From: Bacterioplanes sp965233665
GTDB lineage: Bacteria > Pseudomonadota > Gammaproteobacteria > Pseudomonadales > Oceanobacteraceae
Reading direction: 5' to 3'
NCBI GenBank assembly: GCA_965233665.1
Contig: CBDDTG010000016.1
Location: 41,422 to 105,421 of the forward strand
DNA length: 64,000 bases
The notes under the pieces are model-generated. The model had not been told where the DNA came from and did not search any database. It worked only from the letters and a program-made list of their open reading frames with translations. This document shows positions 40,769 through 49,771 of this stretch, in pieces. How positions within the stretch are numbered: position 1 is the first letter of the stretch; each line of letters starts with the position of its first letter. The translations under genes and the position numbers were made by a program.

Positions 40769-41755
40769 CTAGCGCGGACGACCGAAGTTTTGCACCCAAT
40801 AAGTGGGGTAGTCGGCGGTGGTGGTGCGCGTTAATGCCACGCCGACTTCGGTAAAGTCGGCATTCATAATATTACTGCAATGGCCTGGGCTATTGATCCA
40901 GCCTTGCATGGCGCTGCTGACATTGGCGTACCCTGCAGCAATGTTCTCGCCGATGCGCGACCATTGATAGCCGGTGGCATCAATCCGGTTGCGCATGCTT
41001 AGACCATCACTGCCGGTATGCGAAAAGAAGTTGTTGATTGCCATATCGTCGGCATGTGCCTGTGAGCTGGTGGTGAGCTGGCACTGCCAAGTGAGCGGTT
41101 CGACAGCGGGCATAAAGTCATCGCCACACTGGCGGGCTTGGCTGCGATATTGATTGATGCTGTCGAGCATTTCCTGCCCCCATTCTGGCAGGCAGGCCAG
41201 GGTCGGGTCGTCGCTGGCAGAGTCGTCAGAACCGCTGCTGCTGTCGTCTGCATCTGAGTTATCGCCAGAGCCGGCATTGTCATCAGCACCTGAGTTATCG
41301 TCAGAGCCAGCATTGTCGTCTGAGCCGCCGGTATTGCTATTTGAATCGTCTGAACCGGCATTGTCGTCAGAGCCGGTGTTGTTATCAGAGTTACCGGAGT
41401 CTGAGTTGCCAGAATCTGAGCCATCGCCAGAACCAGCGTTATCCGTGTCTGGGTTGCCACCAGTGTCGCCGTCGCCCGAGCTAGAATCGCCATCAGTGTT
41501 GCCACCTATGCCCGAGCCTGCCCCGTCGTCAGAATCATCCGTATTACCAGCGCTGTCGTCATTGTCAGAGCCACTGTCGCTGCTGTTCGAATCGTCGGCG
41601 TCTGGCGTAGAATCGCCGTCGCTCGGTTGATCATTAACGTCGGTGGGCGTTTCACCCGTTGTGCGCTCACTGCCTTCATCGCCGCTGGAATCCCCGCCAC
41701 AGGCGGTCAAGATGAAGCTGAGCAAAGCCAGCTGGGTAACGGATGCAATCTTCAT
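40769..41755 (-). CDS. CAP (SCP/PR-1) domain lipoprotein with acidic repeat linker
   Basis: A 328-residue predicted lipoprotein. The lipobox ILTAC is followed by a very acidic Ser/Asp/Gly/Asn linker (about residues 20-185, repeats such as DDNAGSDDNSG). A C-terminal CAP domain follows: MLDSINQYRSQARQCG, SSQAHADDMAINNFFSHTG, NRIDATGYQWSRIGENIAAG, GWINSPGHCSNIMNADFTEVG, and YWVQNFGRP. These are the four classic CAP signature blocks with their histidines and glutamate. The plan (lipobox, acidic linker, globular head) is the same as that of the lipoprotein at 35132. CAP proteins have varied extracellular roles; none is assigned. It converges on the cyclase gene. Confidence 0.86.
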   Translation of the reverse strand: MKIASVTQLALLSFILTACGGDSSGDEGSERTTGETPTDVNDQPSDGDSTPDADDSNSSDSGSDNDDSAGNTDDSDDGAGSGIGGNTDGDSSSGDGDTGGNPDTDNAGSGDGSDSGNSDSGNSDNNTGSDDNAGSDDSNSNTGGSDDNAGSDDNSGADDNAGSGDNSDADDSSSGSDDSASDDPTLACLPEWGQEMLDSINQYRSQARQCGDDFMPAVEPLTWQCQLTTSSQAHADDMAINNFFSHTGSDGLSMRNRIDATGYQWSRIGENIAAGYANVSSAMQGWINSPGHCSNIMNADFTEVGVALTRTTTADYPTYWVQNFGRPR

Positions 41756-41851
41756 GGGCGACCACTAACTCAGAATAATTTCGTAACCGGAGCATAGGCC
41801 AGCCACGCTGGTGACGCTGGTATCCGGGTCACATTTTGCACAGGGAGTTTT

Positions 41852-43531
41852 ATGTCTCTTTCATCCACCCGTTTGTCCACCAAACAGCGCTACGCCTTGC
41901 TGTCGGTGGCGGTTATACAAGGCATATTGTTGTACGTGTTGCATGAGTCCAATGATTGGGCGCTGCCTTTTTTATACGGCGCTTACGCCCTGGTCGCTAC
42001 GGGCCCTTTGTTACTGGCGCTGCTCATTGGCGCTTTACCGATGCGGCGTCTGTTCGCTTGGTGCTTGGCCTTTTTGGTATTGGTGGCGGTCATGAGTGCA
42101 TACACCGCCACGCAACTCTTGCCTGATGACCAGGTAAGGGAGGGCAGTGCCACCGTACAACTGATCTTGGCGGTTATCGTGCTGGGATTTTTAGTGTTAA
42201 CGCTGGCGCCATCGGGCTGGAAGACGACCCTCGAAAGCAATCAGCAGCGTATGAGCTTGGGGTGGCACTACGCTTTGCTGGTCGCCTGTGCCGGCCTCTT
42301 TGCCTTGGCGGTGATGGCGCTTTTGGTGCTGTGGGCGGCTTTGTTTGCGGCCATTGGCATCGACTTTTTTGAAGAGCTATTTACCTCCGTCTGGTTTGTG
42401 TACCCAGCGTCGACGTTGGCGATCACCGCGGCCATTTTGTTGCTGCGCGAGCGGGAATCCGTTTTTGTAGCGCTGGGCAACTTGCACACCTCGCTGATGC
42501 GCCTGTTGCTTATTTTGGTGGCGGTGATCACGGTGGTCTTTGCCATGGCGCTGCCGTTTACCGGTTTGCATGCCTTATGGGACAGCGGCGGCAGCACCTT
42601 GCTGTTGTGCTTGCAGGCCTTGATGTTGTTTTTGCTCAATAGTGTCTATTTGAGCCATTTATCGCGCCCTTACGGCTCCAACATTCAATGGCTGGTGACG
42701 GCTGCCCTGCTGACTTTGCCGCTATTCAGTGCCATCAGTCTGTACGGTTTGACAGAGCGCATCGCCCAGCACGGCTTTAGCGTTTCGCGTTATTGGGGGT
42801 TGATAATTTGGGCGCTGCTGGCGTTATTAGCGGTGGGGTACAGCCTGTGTTGGTTGCGTTGGCGTCAGCAGTGGGTGGCGCATATTGGTCGCCTTAACAT
42901 CGTTGCTTCGCTAATGCTGATGGCGACCTTGGTGCTGGTAAACACGCCGCTAGCGGATTTACGCCAGTGGACGGTCGATCACCAGCTGGCGCGTTGGCAG
43001 CAAGGGGAAATTGCGGCGGCTGACTTGGATATTGATTATTTTTACTATGATCTGGCCAGGCCGGGTTTTCTCGCCTTGCAGCAATTGCAAACCCAAATAG
43101 ATGACAGCGATCCAGCACTGGCGCTGGCCATTCATCAACGCATTCGTGGTGAAAGTTCATCAGAACCAGAGCGACAGCTGGTTGTAAGCGCCATCAAGGG
43201 GGCTGAGCAAGCGCCAGAGACGCTACAGCGACAATTGCAGCAGGATTTCTCGCGATCTGGCTTGCGCCATAGCGCACATCAATGGTGGTTAAAAAGCGTG
43301 GATGCCAATGACGATGGCGTGCAGGAATATGTATTAATTGAAAACCATCAACACTATCAAGAGCTGAAACTCTACTACCTAGAGCAAGAGCAGTGGCGCA
43401 GCCAGCGATTGCAGTATTTAAATGGCCCAGAGGATGTGCGAGATGTTACACCGCAAGACGAAGCCATCACGGTTGAGCCACCCTGGTTGGATATTCAAAT
43501 TGGTGGCCAGATTTTTGCGGTGGAAAAGTAA
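41852..43531 (+). CDS. DUF4153 family membrane protein
   Basis: A 559-residue protein with about twelve predicted membrane segments in the first 360 residues, for example YALLSVAVIQGILLYVL, LLLALLIGALPM, LAVIVLGFLVLTLAPSG and ALLVACAGLFALAVMALL. A soluble C-terminal domain of about 190 residues follows (DLDIDYFYYDLARPGFLAL onwards, ending in GGQIFAVEK). The VTAALLTLPLFSAISLYGLTERI segment is typical of DUF4153, whose function is unknown. ATG 41852 follows CAGGGAGTTTT. The terminator behind it is cut short by MITE copy 3. Confidence 0.8.
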   Translation: MSLSSTRLSTKQRYALLSVAVIQGILLYVLHESNDWALPFLYGAYALVATGPLLLALLIGALPMRRLFAWCLAFLVLVAVMSAYTATQLLPDDQVREGSATVQLILAVIVLGFLVLTLAPSGWKTTLESNQQRMSLGWHYALLVACAGLFALAVMALLVLWAALFAAIGIDFFEELFTSVWFVYPASTLAITAAILLLRERESVFVALGNLHTSLMRLLLILVAVITVVFAMALPFTGLHALWDSGGSTLLLCLQALMLFLLNSVYLSHLSRPYGSNIQWLVTAALLTLPLFSAISLYGLTERIAQHGFSVSRYWGLIIWALLALLAVGYSLCWLRWRQQWVAHIGRLNIVASLMLMATLVLVNTPLADLRQWTVDHQLARWQQGEIAAADLDIDYFYYDLARPGFLALQQLQTQIDDSDPALALAIHQRIRGESSSEPERQLVVSAIKGAEQAPETLQRQLQQDFSRSGLRHSAHQWWLKSVDANDDGVQEYVLIENHQHYQELKLYYLEQEQWRSQRLQYLNGPEDVRDVTPQDEAITVEPPWLDIQIGGQIFAVEK

Positions 43532-43544
43532 GGGGTAAAAAATA

Positions 43545-43565
43545 AAGGCTCCCGAGGGAGCCTTG
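43545..43565 (+). terminator. Terminator hairpin after DUF4153, interrupted by MITE copy 3
   Basis: Arms AAGGCTCCC and GGGAGCCTT around GA, 14 bases after the stop. The expected T-run is cut: only TT remains before the element begins. Confidence 0.75.
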
Positions 43566-43827
43566 GGCATCTCTGAATAATTGGGTGCCCGCTCTGGACC
43601 GCCATAGGGCTCAAGGTCACGAAGCCGGTTTGCCGCTTTAGCGAGCTACAGCAAAAATTGGCGACACAGAGCTGGAGTTCTCTGGCGATCCCCGCAGGGC
43701 GCGGACTGCAGACTTCCATAACGTCGTTGGCAATGTTGAAAAGGGCTGGCCATTTCCTGCCATCACCGCCTTGTTCTGAAAGCCTGCTGCACTCGCGCAG
43801 AGCTGTGCAGAATTATTCAGAGGTGCC
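43566..43827 (-). mobile_element. MITE-like element, copy 3 (262 bp)
   Basis: Terminal repeats as in copies 1 and 2, with one change at the left end (GGCATC for GGCACC). Flanks CTTG and CGTG are an imperfect 4-base duplication. It lies between convergent genes, directly against the DUF4153 terminator and 8 bases from the stop of the lysine-rich small gene. Confidence 0.88.
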
Positions 43828-43834
43828 CGTGGTT

Positions 43835-43964
43835 TTAAGCCGCTTTTTTCAGCTTTTTCTTAAGTTTTTTCAGCTTGCCTTCGTGCTTAGCGATCTTCTC
43901 TTTGCGAGCTTTGATCTCTTTTTTCAGGCTTACGACTTTTTTCTCTGCTTTTTTTCTTAGACAT
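43835..43964 (-). pseudogene. Lysine-rich small coiled-coil protein, frameshifted at an A7 run
   Basis: A strong binding site (GGAAGGAGACAAGT) precedes ATG 43964. The first codons read MSKKK, but the A7 run at 43949-43955 (T7 on the plus strand) puts the rest out of frame and stops after 25 codons. With six A residues the frame would continue as MSKKKAEKKVVSLKKEIKAR and on through a lysine-rich helix to LKKLKKKLKKAA at 43835, giving about 42 residues. The downstream frame keeps coding character, so the gene is either recently broken, rescued by slippage on the A-run, or carries a sequencing error. The function is unknown; a basic coiled coil of this kind could bind nucleic acid. Confidence 0.65.
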
Positions 43965-44030
43965 ACTTGTCTCCTTCCGTTTTGTCGGTGCGGGCGTACA
44001 GCAGGTGGCCGTGTAAGCACGGGGGACCAA

Positions 44031-44246
44031 TCACCCTGGTTTTTGATCATCAGCGGGCTGATGTTGCCGGATAAAGTCGCGAATAAAACGGCGGACTTCC
44101 CGGGCGGCACTGGAGTCGAGCTGGTCGCACAACGCCAGAAACTGATCGCGCTCAGTACGTTGGATGCGAACAAGCAGTTGCGCATCGTGTTTGGCGGCTT
44201 TCTTTTTTTCCGTTTTTTTCGGTTTGTCGCTTTTGTCTTTAGCCAC
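44031..44246 (-). CDS. Small basic protein, possible ribbon-helix-helix type (71 aa)
   Basis: MAKDKSDKPKKTEKKKAAKH is a lysine-rich lead. A compact DAQLLVRIQRTERDQFLALCDQLDSSAAREVRRFIRDFIRQH follows, the strand-helix-helix pattern of small DNA-binding proteins of MetJ/Arc or MobC type. The start at 44246 is GTG and has no strong binding site. It lies upstream of the lysine-rich small gene on the same strand. The role is unknown; regulation or nucleoid binding are possible. Confidence 0.6.
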   Translation of the reverse strand: MAKDKSDKPKKTEKKKAAKHDAQLLVRIQRTERDQFLALCDQLDSSAAREVRRFIRDFIRQHQPADDQKPG

Positions 44247-44450
44247 GGTGATGAACGCGAGGTTTATTGAAAGTGATATACAACGTATATCATAAAGATA
44301 GCCCCTGCAAGGTTGGTGCGGGTTAAATCAGCTCAGGCATTGATTCACAGCAAACTGGCTTTTTGGCGCTATTTATCGACAATGATCGCCACTTTTTTGG
44401 AGCGGATGCTCTGCTTTGGAGCTGGATGCTCTGCTAAACAAGGGTTTTTT

Positions 44451-45962
44451 ATGTTTACGCTCAAGAGGTGGCGTGGCCGAGCGGCGGCGCTATTGACGCT
44501 GTTGGCAGCTCAGGCTGGCGCTGCAGACGATTATCAGCAAGGCCAGCAGTGGCTGCAGCAGCGCATGGCGCACTCGCCAGCTCAGCAGCCTGCGCGGAAT
44601 TTAATTTTTTTCCTTGGCGACGGTATGAGCATTACCACCCTGACTGCCGGGCGTATTTTTCAGGGCCAGCAGCGCGGTGAGCCGGGCGAAGAAAAACTTT
44701 CTGGCTTTTGAGCGCTTTGAGCACAGTGCGCTGATTCAAACCTACAACAGCAATCAGCAAACCCCAGATTCTGCCGGCACCATGACCGCCTTGATGACGG
44801 GCGTTAAAACCCGGGCGGGCATGCTTAATATCGGCCCTGAGCAGCCACGTGCTGTGTGCCAGGGCAGCGAGCAGTATGCACTGCGTTCTTTATTGCAGTG
44901 GGCCCAGGCCGAAGGGTATGCCACCGGTGTGGTGACTAACGCTCGTATCACTCATGCCACGCCCGCCGCCACTTATGCCCACAGCCCCGAGCGCAACTGG
45001 GAGGGCGAGCAGGACTTGCCTTTTGAAGCACGCCAGCACGGCTGTGAAGACATCGCCACTCAGCTGATTCGTCATGCCTTTCCTGCCGGCCTAGATGTCG
45101 CCTTAGGGGAGGACGGCGCAATTTTAGTGACGCTTTGCTGGCCCAGTTCGACGGCCAGCTGGTGACGGCGCGCCAGCAACTACTCACAGCTCAAATAGAG
45201 GACAATACGCCGCTACTGGGCCTGTTCGCCGACAGTCATATGGCCTATGCCCATGACCGTCTGCAAAGTGATGCGTTAACGGCCGACCAGCCATCGCTGC
45301 CAGAAATGACGCGCTTTGCGCTGCAGCGCGTGCAGCATCTAAGCCGCGGCCAGCCGCGTGGCTTTGTTTTGGTGGTTGAGGGTGCGCGCATCGATCACGC
45401 GCATCATTTAGGCAACGCTTACCGGGCGTTGGTGGAAACCAACCAGTTATCTGACAGCGTGGCTCTAGCGCAGCAACTTAGCGATGGCGATACCTTGTTC
45501 GTAGTTACCGCGGATCACAGTCACACCCTATCTATGGCTGGCTATCCACAACGCGGCAATCCCATTCTTGGGCTGGTACAACAACACGACGATGACGGGC
45601 AGTTGCAGCTGAGGCTGGCTTCCGACCAGCAACCCTATACCACGTTGGGCTATGCCAACGGCTTAGGTTCCCAGCGTCGCCACCCAGATCACCTGCATGC
45701 GCCTGCATTGGCCGCTGGTCAGCGCCGGGCAGGGCGCTTGCCCTGGTTGCAAAACGGCGAGCTGATCGCCGATCCATTGCATGCCGATTACTGCCAAACC
45801 GCCCTGTTGCCAACCGGCTCTGAAACTCACGGCAGTGACGATGTGGCTTTGCACGCCCGTGGGCCCGGTGCCCAGTGGTTTCACGGGCTGTTGGAGCAAC
45901 ATTCGGTCTATCACATTTTGCGGCGCGCGCTGGCGGCCCCGACTCAGCCACAGGAGTTTTAA
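44451..45962 (+). pseudogene. Alkaline phosphatase gene with two single-base frameshifts
   Basis: A secreted alkaline phosphatase (PhoA-type fold), with signal peptide LLTLLAAQAGA, metal/active-site segments IFFLGDGMSITTLTAG, NQQTPDSAGTMTA (nucleophile Ser), HATPAATYAHS, VVEGARIDHAHH, VVTADHSHTL and SETHGSDDVALHA. The frame breaks twice. The first break is at A5 (44692-44696), where one extra base shifts GEE to the NFLAFERFEHSAL frame. The second is at G4 (45106-45109), where one missing G shifts GLDVALG out of the GGRRNF frame. The two shifts cancel, and everything before, between and after matches the intact paralogue that starts 3 bases downstream. Either a young pseudogene or sequencing errors in homopolymers. 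Confidence 0.85.
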
Positions 45963-45964
45963 TC

Positions 45965-47551
45965 ATGCGAGCATGGCGTTTAAGCCCGTTTATGGGTGTG
46001 TTGCTGAGTGCATTGCTGGGCGGTTTATGGCTGTCAGGCTGTGCCAATCAAGAGCCTATGAGCCCCACGGCAAGCCCGAGCCAGTTAGCCATCAGCACAA
46101 CCACAACCACAACTCCGGCCACCCGCTCAGTCGCCAGTCCAACCACCCGTCAGGAGTGGGCGGCGCTGGGGCGTCAGCAAGCGCTTAGGACACGGCCAGA
46201 ACAACGCGGTCCGGCGCGCAATCTGATTTTGGTGGTGGGCGATGGCATGGGCATCACCACTTTGACCGCGGCGCGGATTTTTGCCGGTCAGCAGCACGGC
46301 TTGGCGGGTGAGGAGTTTCGCCTCAGCTTTGAGCAATTGCCTTACAGTGCGCTGGTGAAAACTTACAATACTAACCGCCAAACCCCAGATTCTGCCGGCA
46401 CCATGACGGCCCTGGTGACAGGCCATAAAACCGATGCTGGGGTGCTGTCGGTGGGAGCCGGGGTTGAGCGAGGCAACTGCTCCTCACTTAACGATCTGGC
46501 GACCCCAAGCGATCAAGCCTTGCCGACACTGTTTGATCTGGCGCGTCGGCTCAATAAACGCACGGCCATTGTGACCACCGCTCGCATTACCCATGCCACG
46601 CCGGCGGCTTTGTATGCTCACAGTGTGGAGCGCAACTGGGAAAGCGACGATGCCATGACGGCAGCAGCGCGCCGGCAGGGCTGCCATGATATCGCCAGCC
46701 AGTTGCTGCAAGCGCAGCAGCACGGTCAGGGGCCGGATATTATTGTCGGTGGCGGCCGTCGGCATTTTGTCCCAGTGGCTCAAGGGGGACGGCGTCAGGA
46801 CGGCCAAGACTTGATCGCCCAGTGGCAAGCCTTGCCACAATCGGGTGTGCTGCAAACTCGCGCCCAGTTGCAACAAGCCAATCTGGCCCGTGGTCGTTGG
46901 TTAGGGCTGTTTGCCGATTCGCATTTGCCCTACATAGATCAACGGCCAGCCTCTGTGCCAAGCCTGCAAGATATGGTGCAACAGGTATACGCCGGCGTAA
47001 AAGATCAGCCTGACGGCTATGTGCTAGTGATTGAGGCCGGGCGCATCGATCATGCCCATCATGACGGCAGTGCCCAGCGGGCTTTGCGTGAAACTTATGA
47101 GCTGCACCAAACCATGGAATGGCTGCTGGCACAGATTAACTTTGACGACACCCTGGTGATGGTGACCGCTGACCACAGCCACACCTTGACGCTGCAAGGC
47201 TACCCTACGCGTGGCAATCCGATTTTGGGCTTGGTGCACAGCAATGACGAGCACGGTGAAGCCATGGCCGAGCCCTGGCTACTGGATGATGGCAAGCCCT
47301 ACACCTCACTGTCTTACCGCAATGGTCCAGGTGCGGTGGATACCCAGCAACGGCCAAAGTTACAGCCTTCGCAGGTGGCCGACATCGACTTTCGCCAGCC
47401 AGCACTGGTGCCGCTGGAAAGCGAAACCCACGGTGGCGAAGACGTGGCCGTGTATGCCGCTGGCCCTTGGGCACATCTTTTGGGCGGCACGCTGGAGCAG
47501 CATTGGCTCTATCATGTGATGCAGCAGGCGCTGACGGCCAATCCTGAATAG
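45965..47551 (+). CDS. Alkaline phosphatase lipoprotein
   Basis: Hydrolyses phosphate monoesters at the cell envelope. The 528-residue protein has a lipobox signal (GGLWLSGC, Cys26), a short Ser/Thr linker, then the alkaline phosphatase domain: LILVVGDGMGITTLTA (metal Asp), NRQTPDSAGTMTALVTG (nucleophile Ser), HATPAALYAHS, VIEAGRIDHAHHDG, MVTADHSHTLTL, and LESETHGGEDVAVYAAGP. ATG 45965 was chosen because CAGGAG lies 10 bases upstream and it opens the signal peptide; an in-frame start at 45875 would overlap the previous gene. It directly follows the frameshifted paralogue, so the pair arose by tandem duplication, possibly with one soluble and one anchored form. Confidence 0.92.
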   Translation: MRAWRLSPFMGVLLSALLGGLWLSGCANQEPMSPTASPSQLAISTTTTTTPATRSVASPTTRQEWAALGRQQALRTRPEQRGPARNLILVVGDGMGITTLTAARIFAGQQHGLAGEEFRLSFEQLPYSALVKTYNTNRQTPDSAGTMTALVTGHKTDAGVLSVGAGVERGNCSSLNDLATPSDQALPTLFDLARRLNKRTAIVTTARITHATPAALYAHSVERNWESDDAMTAAARRQGCHDIASQLLQAQQHGQGPDIIVGGGRRHFVPVAQGGRRQDGQDLIAQWQALPQSGVLQTRAQLQQANLARGRWLGLFADSHLPYIDQRPASVPSLQDMVQQVYAGVKDQPDGYVLVIEAGRIDHAHHDGSAQRALRETYELHQTMEWLLAQINFDDTLVMVTADHSHTLTLQGYPTRGNPILGLVHSNDEHGEAMAEPWLLDDGKPYTSLSYRNGPGAVDTQQRPKLQPSQVADIDFRQPALVPLESETHGGEDVAVYAAGPWAHLLGGTLEQHWLYHVMQQALTANPE

Positions 47552-47565
47552 GCCCGCGCTCGGCG

Positions 47566-47594
47566 TTTACTTGTGTGGCGTTTGCGCATACAAT
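47566..47594 (+). promoter_or_regulatory. Candidate sigma70 promoter of the rpsP operon
   Basis: TTTACT and TACAAT are separated by 17 bases, 177 bases before rpsP. The position leaves a long leader, as is common for ribosomal operons. No leader structure was identified. Confidence 0.5.
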
Positions 47595-47770
47595 TCGCCA
47601 CCCTTTTTAGGCCTTTCTCCTGGCAATGCCGTGTTCAGCGGCTTGAAAGCGAGAAAGATGTTGAACGGTGGGCGATTTTAAAACCCGCCACCGGGATGTT
47701 CGGACGCCGTTGATTGATCAGCAGCGCCTGATGTTCCCGCTTGATAAAACGATCGGAGTAGATCTTTTTT

Positions 47771-48022
47771 ATGGTAGTTATTCGTTTGGCCCGTGGTGGC
47801 TCTAAAAAACGCCCTTTTTACAGCATCAATGTTGCTGACTCTCGCAACCCTCGCGACGGTCGCTTTATCGAGCGTGTGGGTTTCTTCAACCCAGTTGCTC
47901 GTGGCCAGGAAGAGCGTTTGCGTGTAGATCTGGAGCGCATTGAATACTGGATGGGTAAAGGCGCTCAGCCAACTGATCGCGTCGCTAAGCTGCTTAAAGA
48001 CGCTAAGAAAGCTCAGGCGTAA
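47771..48022 (+). CDS. rpsP: 30S ribosomal protein S16
   Basis: An 83-residue ribosomal protein that helps 30S assembly. MVVIRLARGGSKKRPFYSIN, DSRNPRDGRFIERVGFFNP and YWMGKGAQPTDRVAKLL are the family signatures. The binding site GGAGTAG lies before ATG 47771. It is the first gene of the conserved operon rpsP-rimM-trmD-rplS with gaps of 28, 2 and 11 bp. Confidence 0.98.
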   Translation: MVVIRLARGGSKKRPFYSINVADSRNPRDGRFIERVGFFNPVARGQEERLRVDLERIEYWMGKGAQPTDRVAKLLKDAKKAQA

Positions 48023-48050
48023 GCCAGCGCTTTCTGTATAGAGGTAAACC

Positions 48051-48590
48051 ATGTCGACACAGCATGCGGCGGATCAGGACGTCACTGTTCTGGGAAAAGT
48101 AACCACCGCATTTGGGGTGAAAGGTTGGGTGAAGGTGTATTCGTACACCAAGCCGATGATCAATATTTTCGATTACCCCAGCTGGTTGTTGAACATCGAC
48201 GGCCAGTGGCGCAGTTATAAAGTTCGAGATGGCAAACCTCAGGGCAAAGGCTTGGTGGCGGCGCTGGAAGGCGTGAACGATCGTGATGCCGCGGAAGCGT
48301 TATCACAAGTCGACATCGCAGTTCCGACCTCCGAACTGCCTGAGCTCGAAGAAGATGAACATTATTGGTTTCAGTTGCAGGGCTTACAGGTGTTTCACAC
48401 CGATGGTCAGCTGCTGGGCCAGGTAAAAGAACTGTTTGATTCCGGCGGCGGTAACCAGGTCATGGTTATCAGCAGCTGTGCTGGCAGCATTGATAGTCGC
48501 CAGCGCATGGTGCCCTTCGTCGGAGCCATTGTTCTGTCAGTTGACTTGGATGAAGGTCAAATCCAGGTGGACTGGGAGCCGGATTTTTAA
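48051..48590 (+). CDS. rimM: Ribosome maturation factor RimM
   Basis: A 179-residue factor that works with S19 in 30S head maturation. Two domains are seen: the N-terminal beta barrel (VLGKVTTAFGVKGWVKVYS, KGLVAALEGVNDRDAAEAL) and a C-terminal PRC barrel (HYWFQLQGLQVFHTDGQLLG, ending VDWEPDF). An AGAGGTAAACC site precedes ATG 48051. It lies between rpsP and trmD as in most gammaproteobacteria. Confidence 0.96.
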   Translation: MSTQHAADQDVTVLGKVTTAFGVKGWVKVYSYTKPMINIFDYPSWLLNIDGQWRSYKVRDGKPQGKGLVAALEGVNDRDAAEALSQVDIAVPTSELPELEEDEHYWFQLQGLQVFHTDGQLLGQVKELFDSGGGNQVMVISSCAGSIDSRQRMVPFVGAIVLSVDLDEGQIQVDWEPDF

Positions 48591-48592
48591 CG

Positions 48593-49360
48593 GTGTGGTT
48601 TGGTGTTGTTAGCCTGTTTCCGGAGATGTTTCGCGCTCTGACCGAACACGGTGTCAGTGGCCGAGCGGTGAAGCAAGGCAAAGTCAGCGTAGACTGCTGG
48701 AATCCCAGAGACTATGCCTACGACAATTATCAAACCGTCGATGATCGACCCTATGGCGGTGGCCCCGGCATGCTGATGAAAATTCAGCCGCTGGAAGAAG
48801 CCATTCAAGCCGCGCGAGCGGTGGCCGAGCAGCAGCCTGGCAAGCCTGCCAAGGTGATTTATTTATCACCTCAAGGGCGCAAACTGGATCAGCAAGGTGC
48901 TTTGCAATTGGCACAGCAAGATAACCTGATTCTGGTGGCGGGCCGCTATGAAGGCATTGATGAGCGCTTAATTGAGCGCGAAGTCGATGAAGAATGGTCG
49001 ATTGGCGATTTTGTGTTAAGTGGCGGAGAAATGGCAGCCATGACGTTAATGGATGCCGTGATTCGATTGGTACCTGGCGTATTAGGCCATAACCAGTCGG
49101 CCGAGCAGGACTCCTTCATGGAAGGTCTGCTCGATTGCCCACATTACACCCGTCCTGAGCAGTATCAGGGACGTGTGGTGCCGGAGGTATTGCTCAGCGG
49201 CAACCACGAAAAAATTCGGCGCTGGCGGTTAAAGCAATCGCTGGGGCGTACCTGGGAGCGGCGACCCGATTTACTCGACGCACTGGAACTGAACAACGAG
49301 CAACAAACGTTATTGACAGAGTATCTGAATGAGCGCGAGCAGGCCTCTTCAGACTGTTAA
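48593..49360 (+). CDS. trmD: tRNA (guanine-N1)-methyltransferase TrmD
   Basis: Methylates G37 of tRNAs next to the anticodon using SAM. The 255-residue SPOUT enzyme has the start FGVVSLFPEMFRAL, the knot region LSPQGRKLDQQGALQLA, VAGRYEGIDERLIE, EWSIGDFVLSGGEMAAM and the C-terminal GNHEKIRRWRLKQSLGRTW. It starts with GTG at 48593, only 2 bases after the rimM stop, with the MWFGVVSLFPE start conserved, so translation is probably coupled to rimM. Confidence 0.97.
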   Translation: MWFGVVSLFPEMFRALTEHGVSGRAVKQGKVSVDCWNPRDYAYDNYQTVDDRPYGGGPGMLMKIQPLEEAIQAARAVAEQQPGKPAKVIYLSPQGRKLDQQGALQLAQQDNLILVAGRYEGIDERLIEREVDEEWSIGDFVLSGGEMAAMTLMDAVIRLVPGVLGHNQSAEQDSFMEGLLDCPHYTRPEQYQGRVVPEVLLSGNHEKIRRWRLKQSLGRTWERRPDLLDALELNNEQQTLLTEYLNEREQASSDC

Positions 49361-49371
49361 GGAGCATACAA

Positions 49372-49725
49372 ATGAGCAACAAGAACTCAATCATTCAGCA
49401 GATTGAAAACGCACAGCTGAAAAGCGACGTGCCAGCGTTCGGCCCGGGTGACACCGTTGTCGTACAAGTAAAAGTTAAAGAAGGTACTCGTGAGCGTCTG
49501 CAGGCGTTCGAAGGTGTGGTAATCGGTAAGCGTAACCGTGGCCTGAACTCAGCATTTACCGTGCGTAAGATTTCTCACGGTGTTGGCGTTGAGCGTACTT
49601 TCCAGACTCACAGCCCACTGGTTGACAGCATTGCTGTTAAGCGTCGTGGTGATGTGCGTCAGGCGAAACTGTACTACCTGCGTGAGCGTAGCGGTAAGTC
49701 TGCACGTATCAAAGAAAAGGTATAA
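49372..49725 (+). CDS. rplS: 50S ribosomal protein L19
   Basis: A 117-residue protein at the 30S-50S interface. FGPGDTVVVQVKVKEGTRERLQAFEGVVI, FTVRKISHGVGVERTFQTHSP and KLYYLRERSGKSARIKEK match the family. AAGGAGCATACA gives a strong binding site. Last gene of the operon, followed by a terminator. Confidence 0.98.
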   Translation: MSNKNSIIQQIENAQLKSDVPAFGPGDTVVVQVKVKEGTRERLQAFEGVVIGKRNRGLNSAFTVRKISHGVGVERTFQTHSPLVDSIAVKRRGDVRQAKLYYLRERSGKSARIKEKV

Positions 49726-49744
49726 ACCTTTTCGACAAAAAAAG

Positions 49745-49771
49745 AGCGGATCAGTTGATCCGCTTTTTTTA
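49745..49771 (+). terminator. Terminator after rplS
   Basis: Perfect 9-base arms AGCGGATCA and TGATCCGCT with a GT loop and a T7 run. Confidence 0.95.

Noticed and set aside
43566..43827. MITE interior read as a transposase gene
   Set aside because: Only about 40 codons are open in all copies, one copy has a base shift, and no catalytic motif is present.
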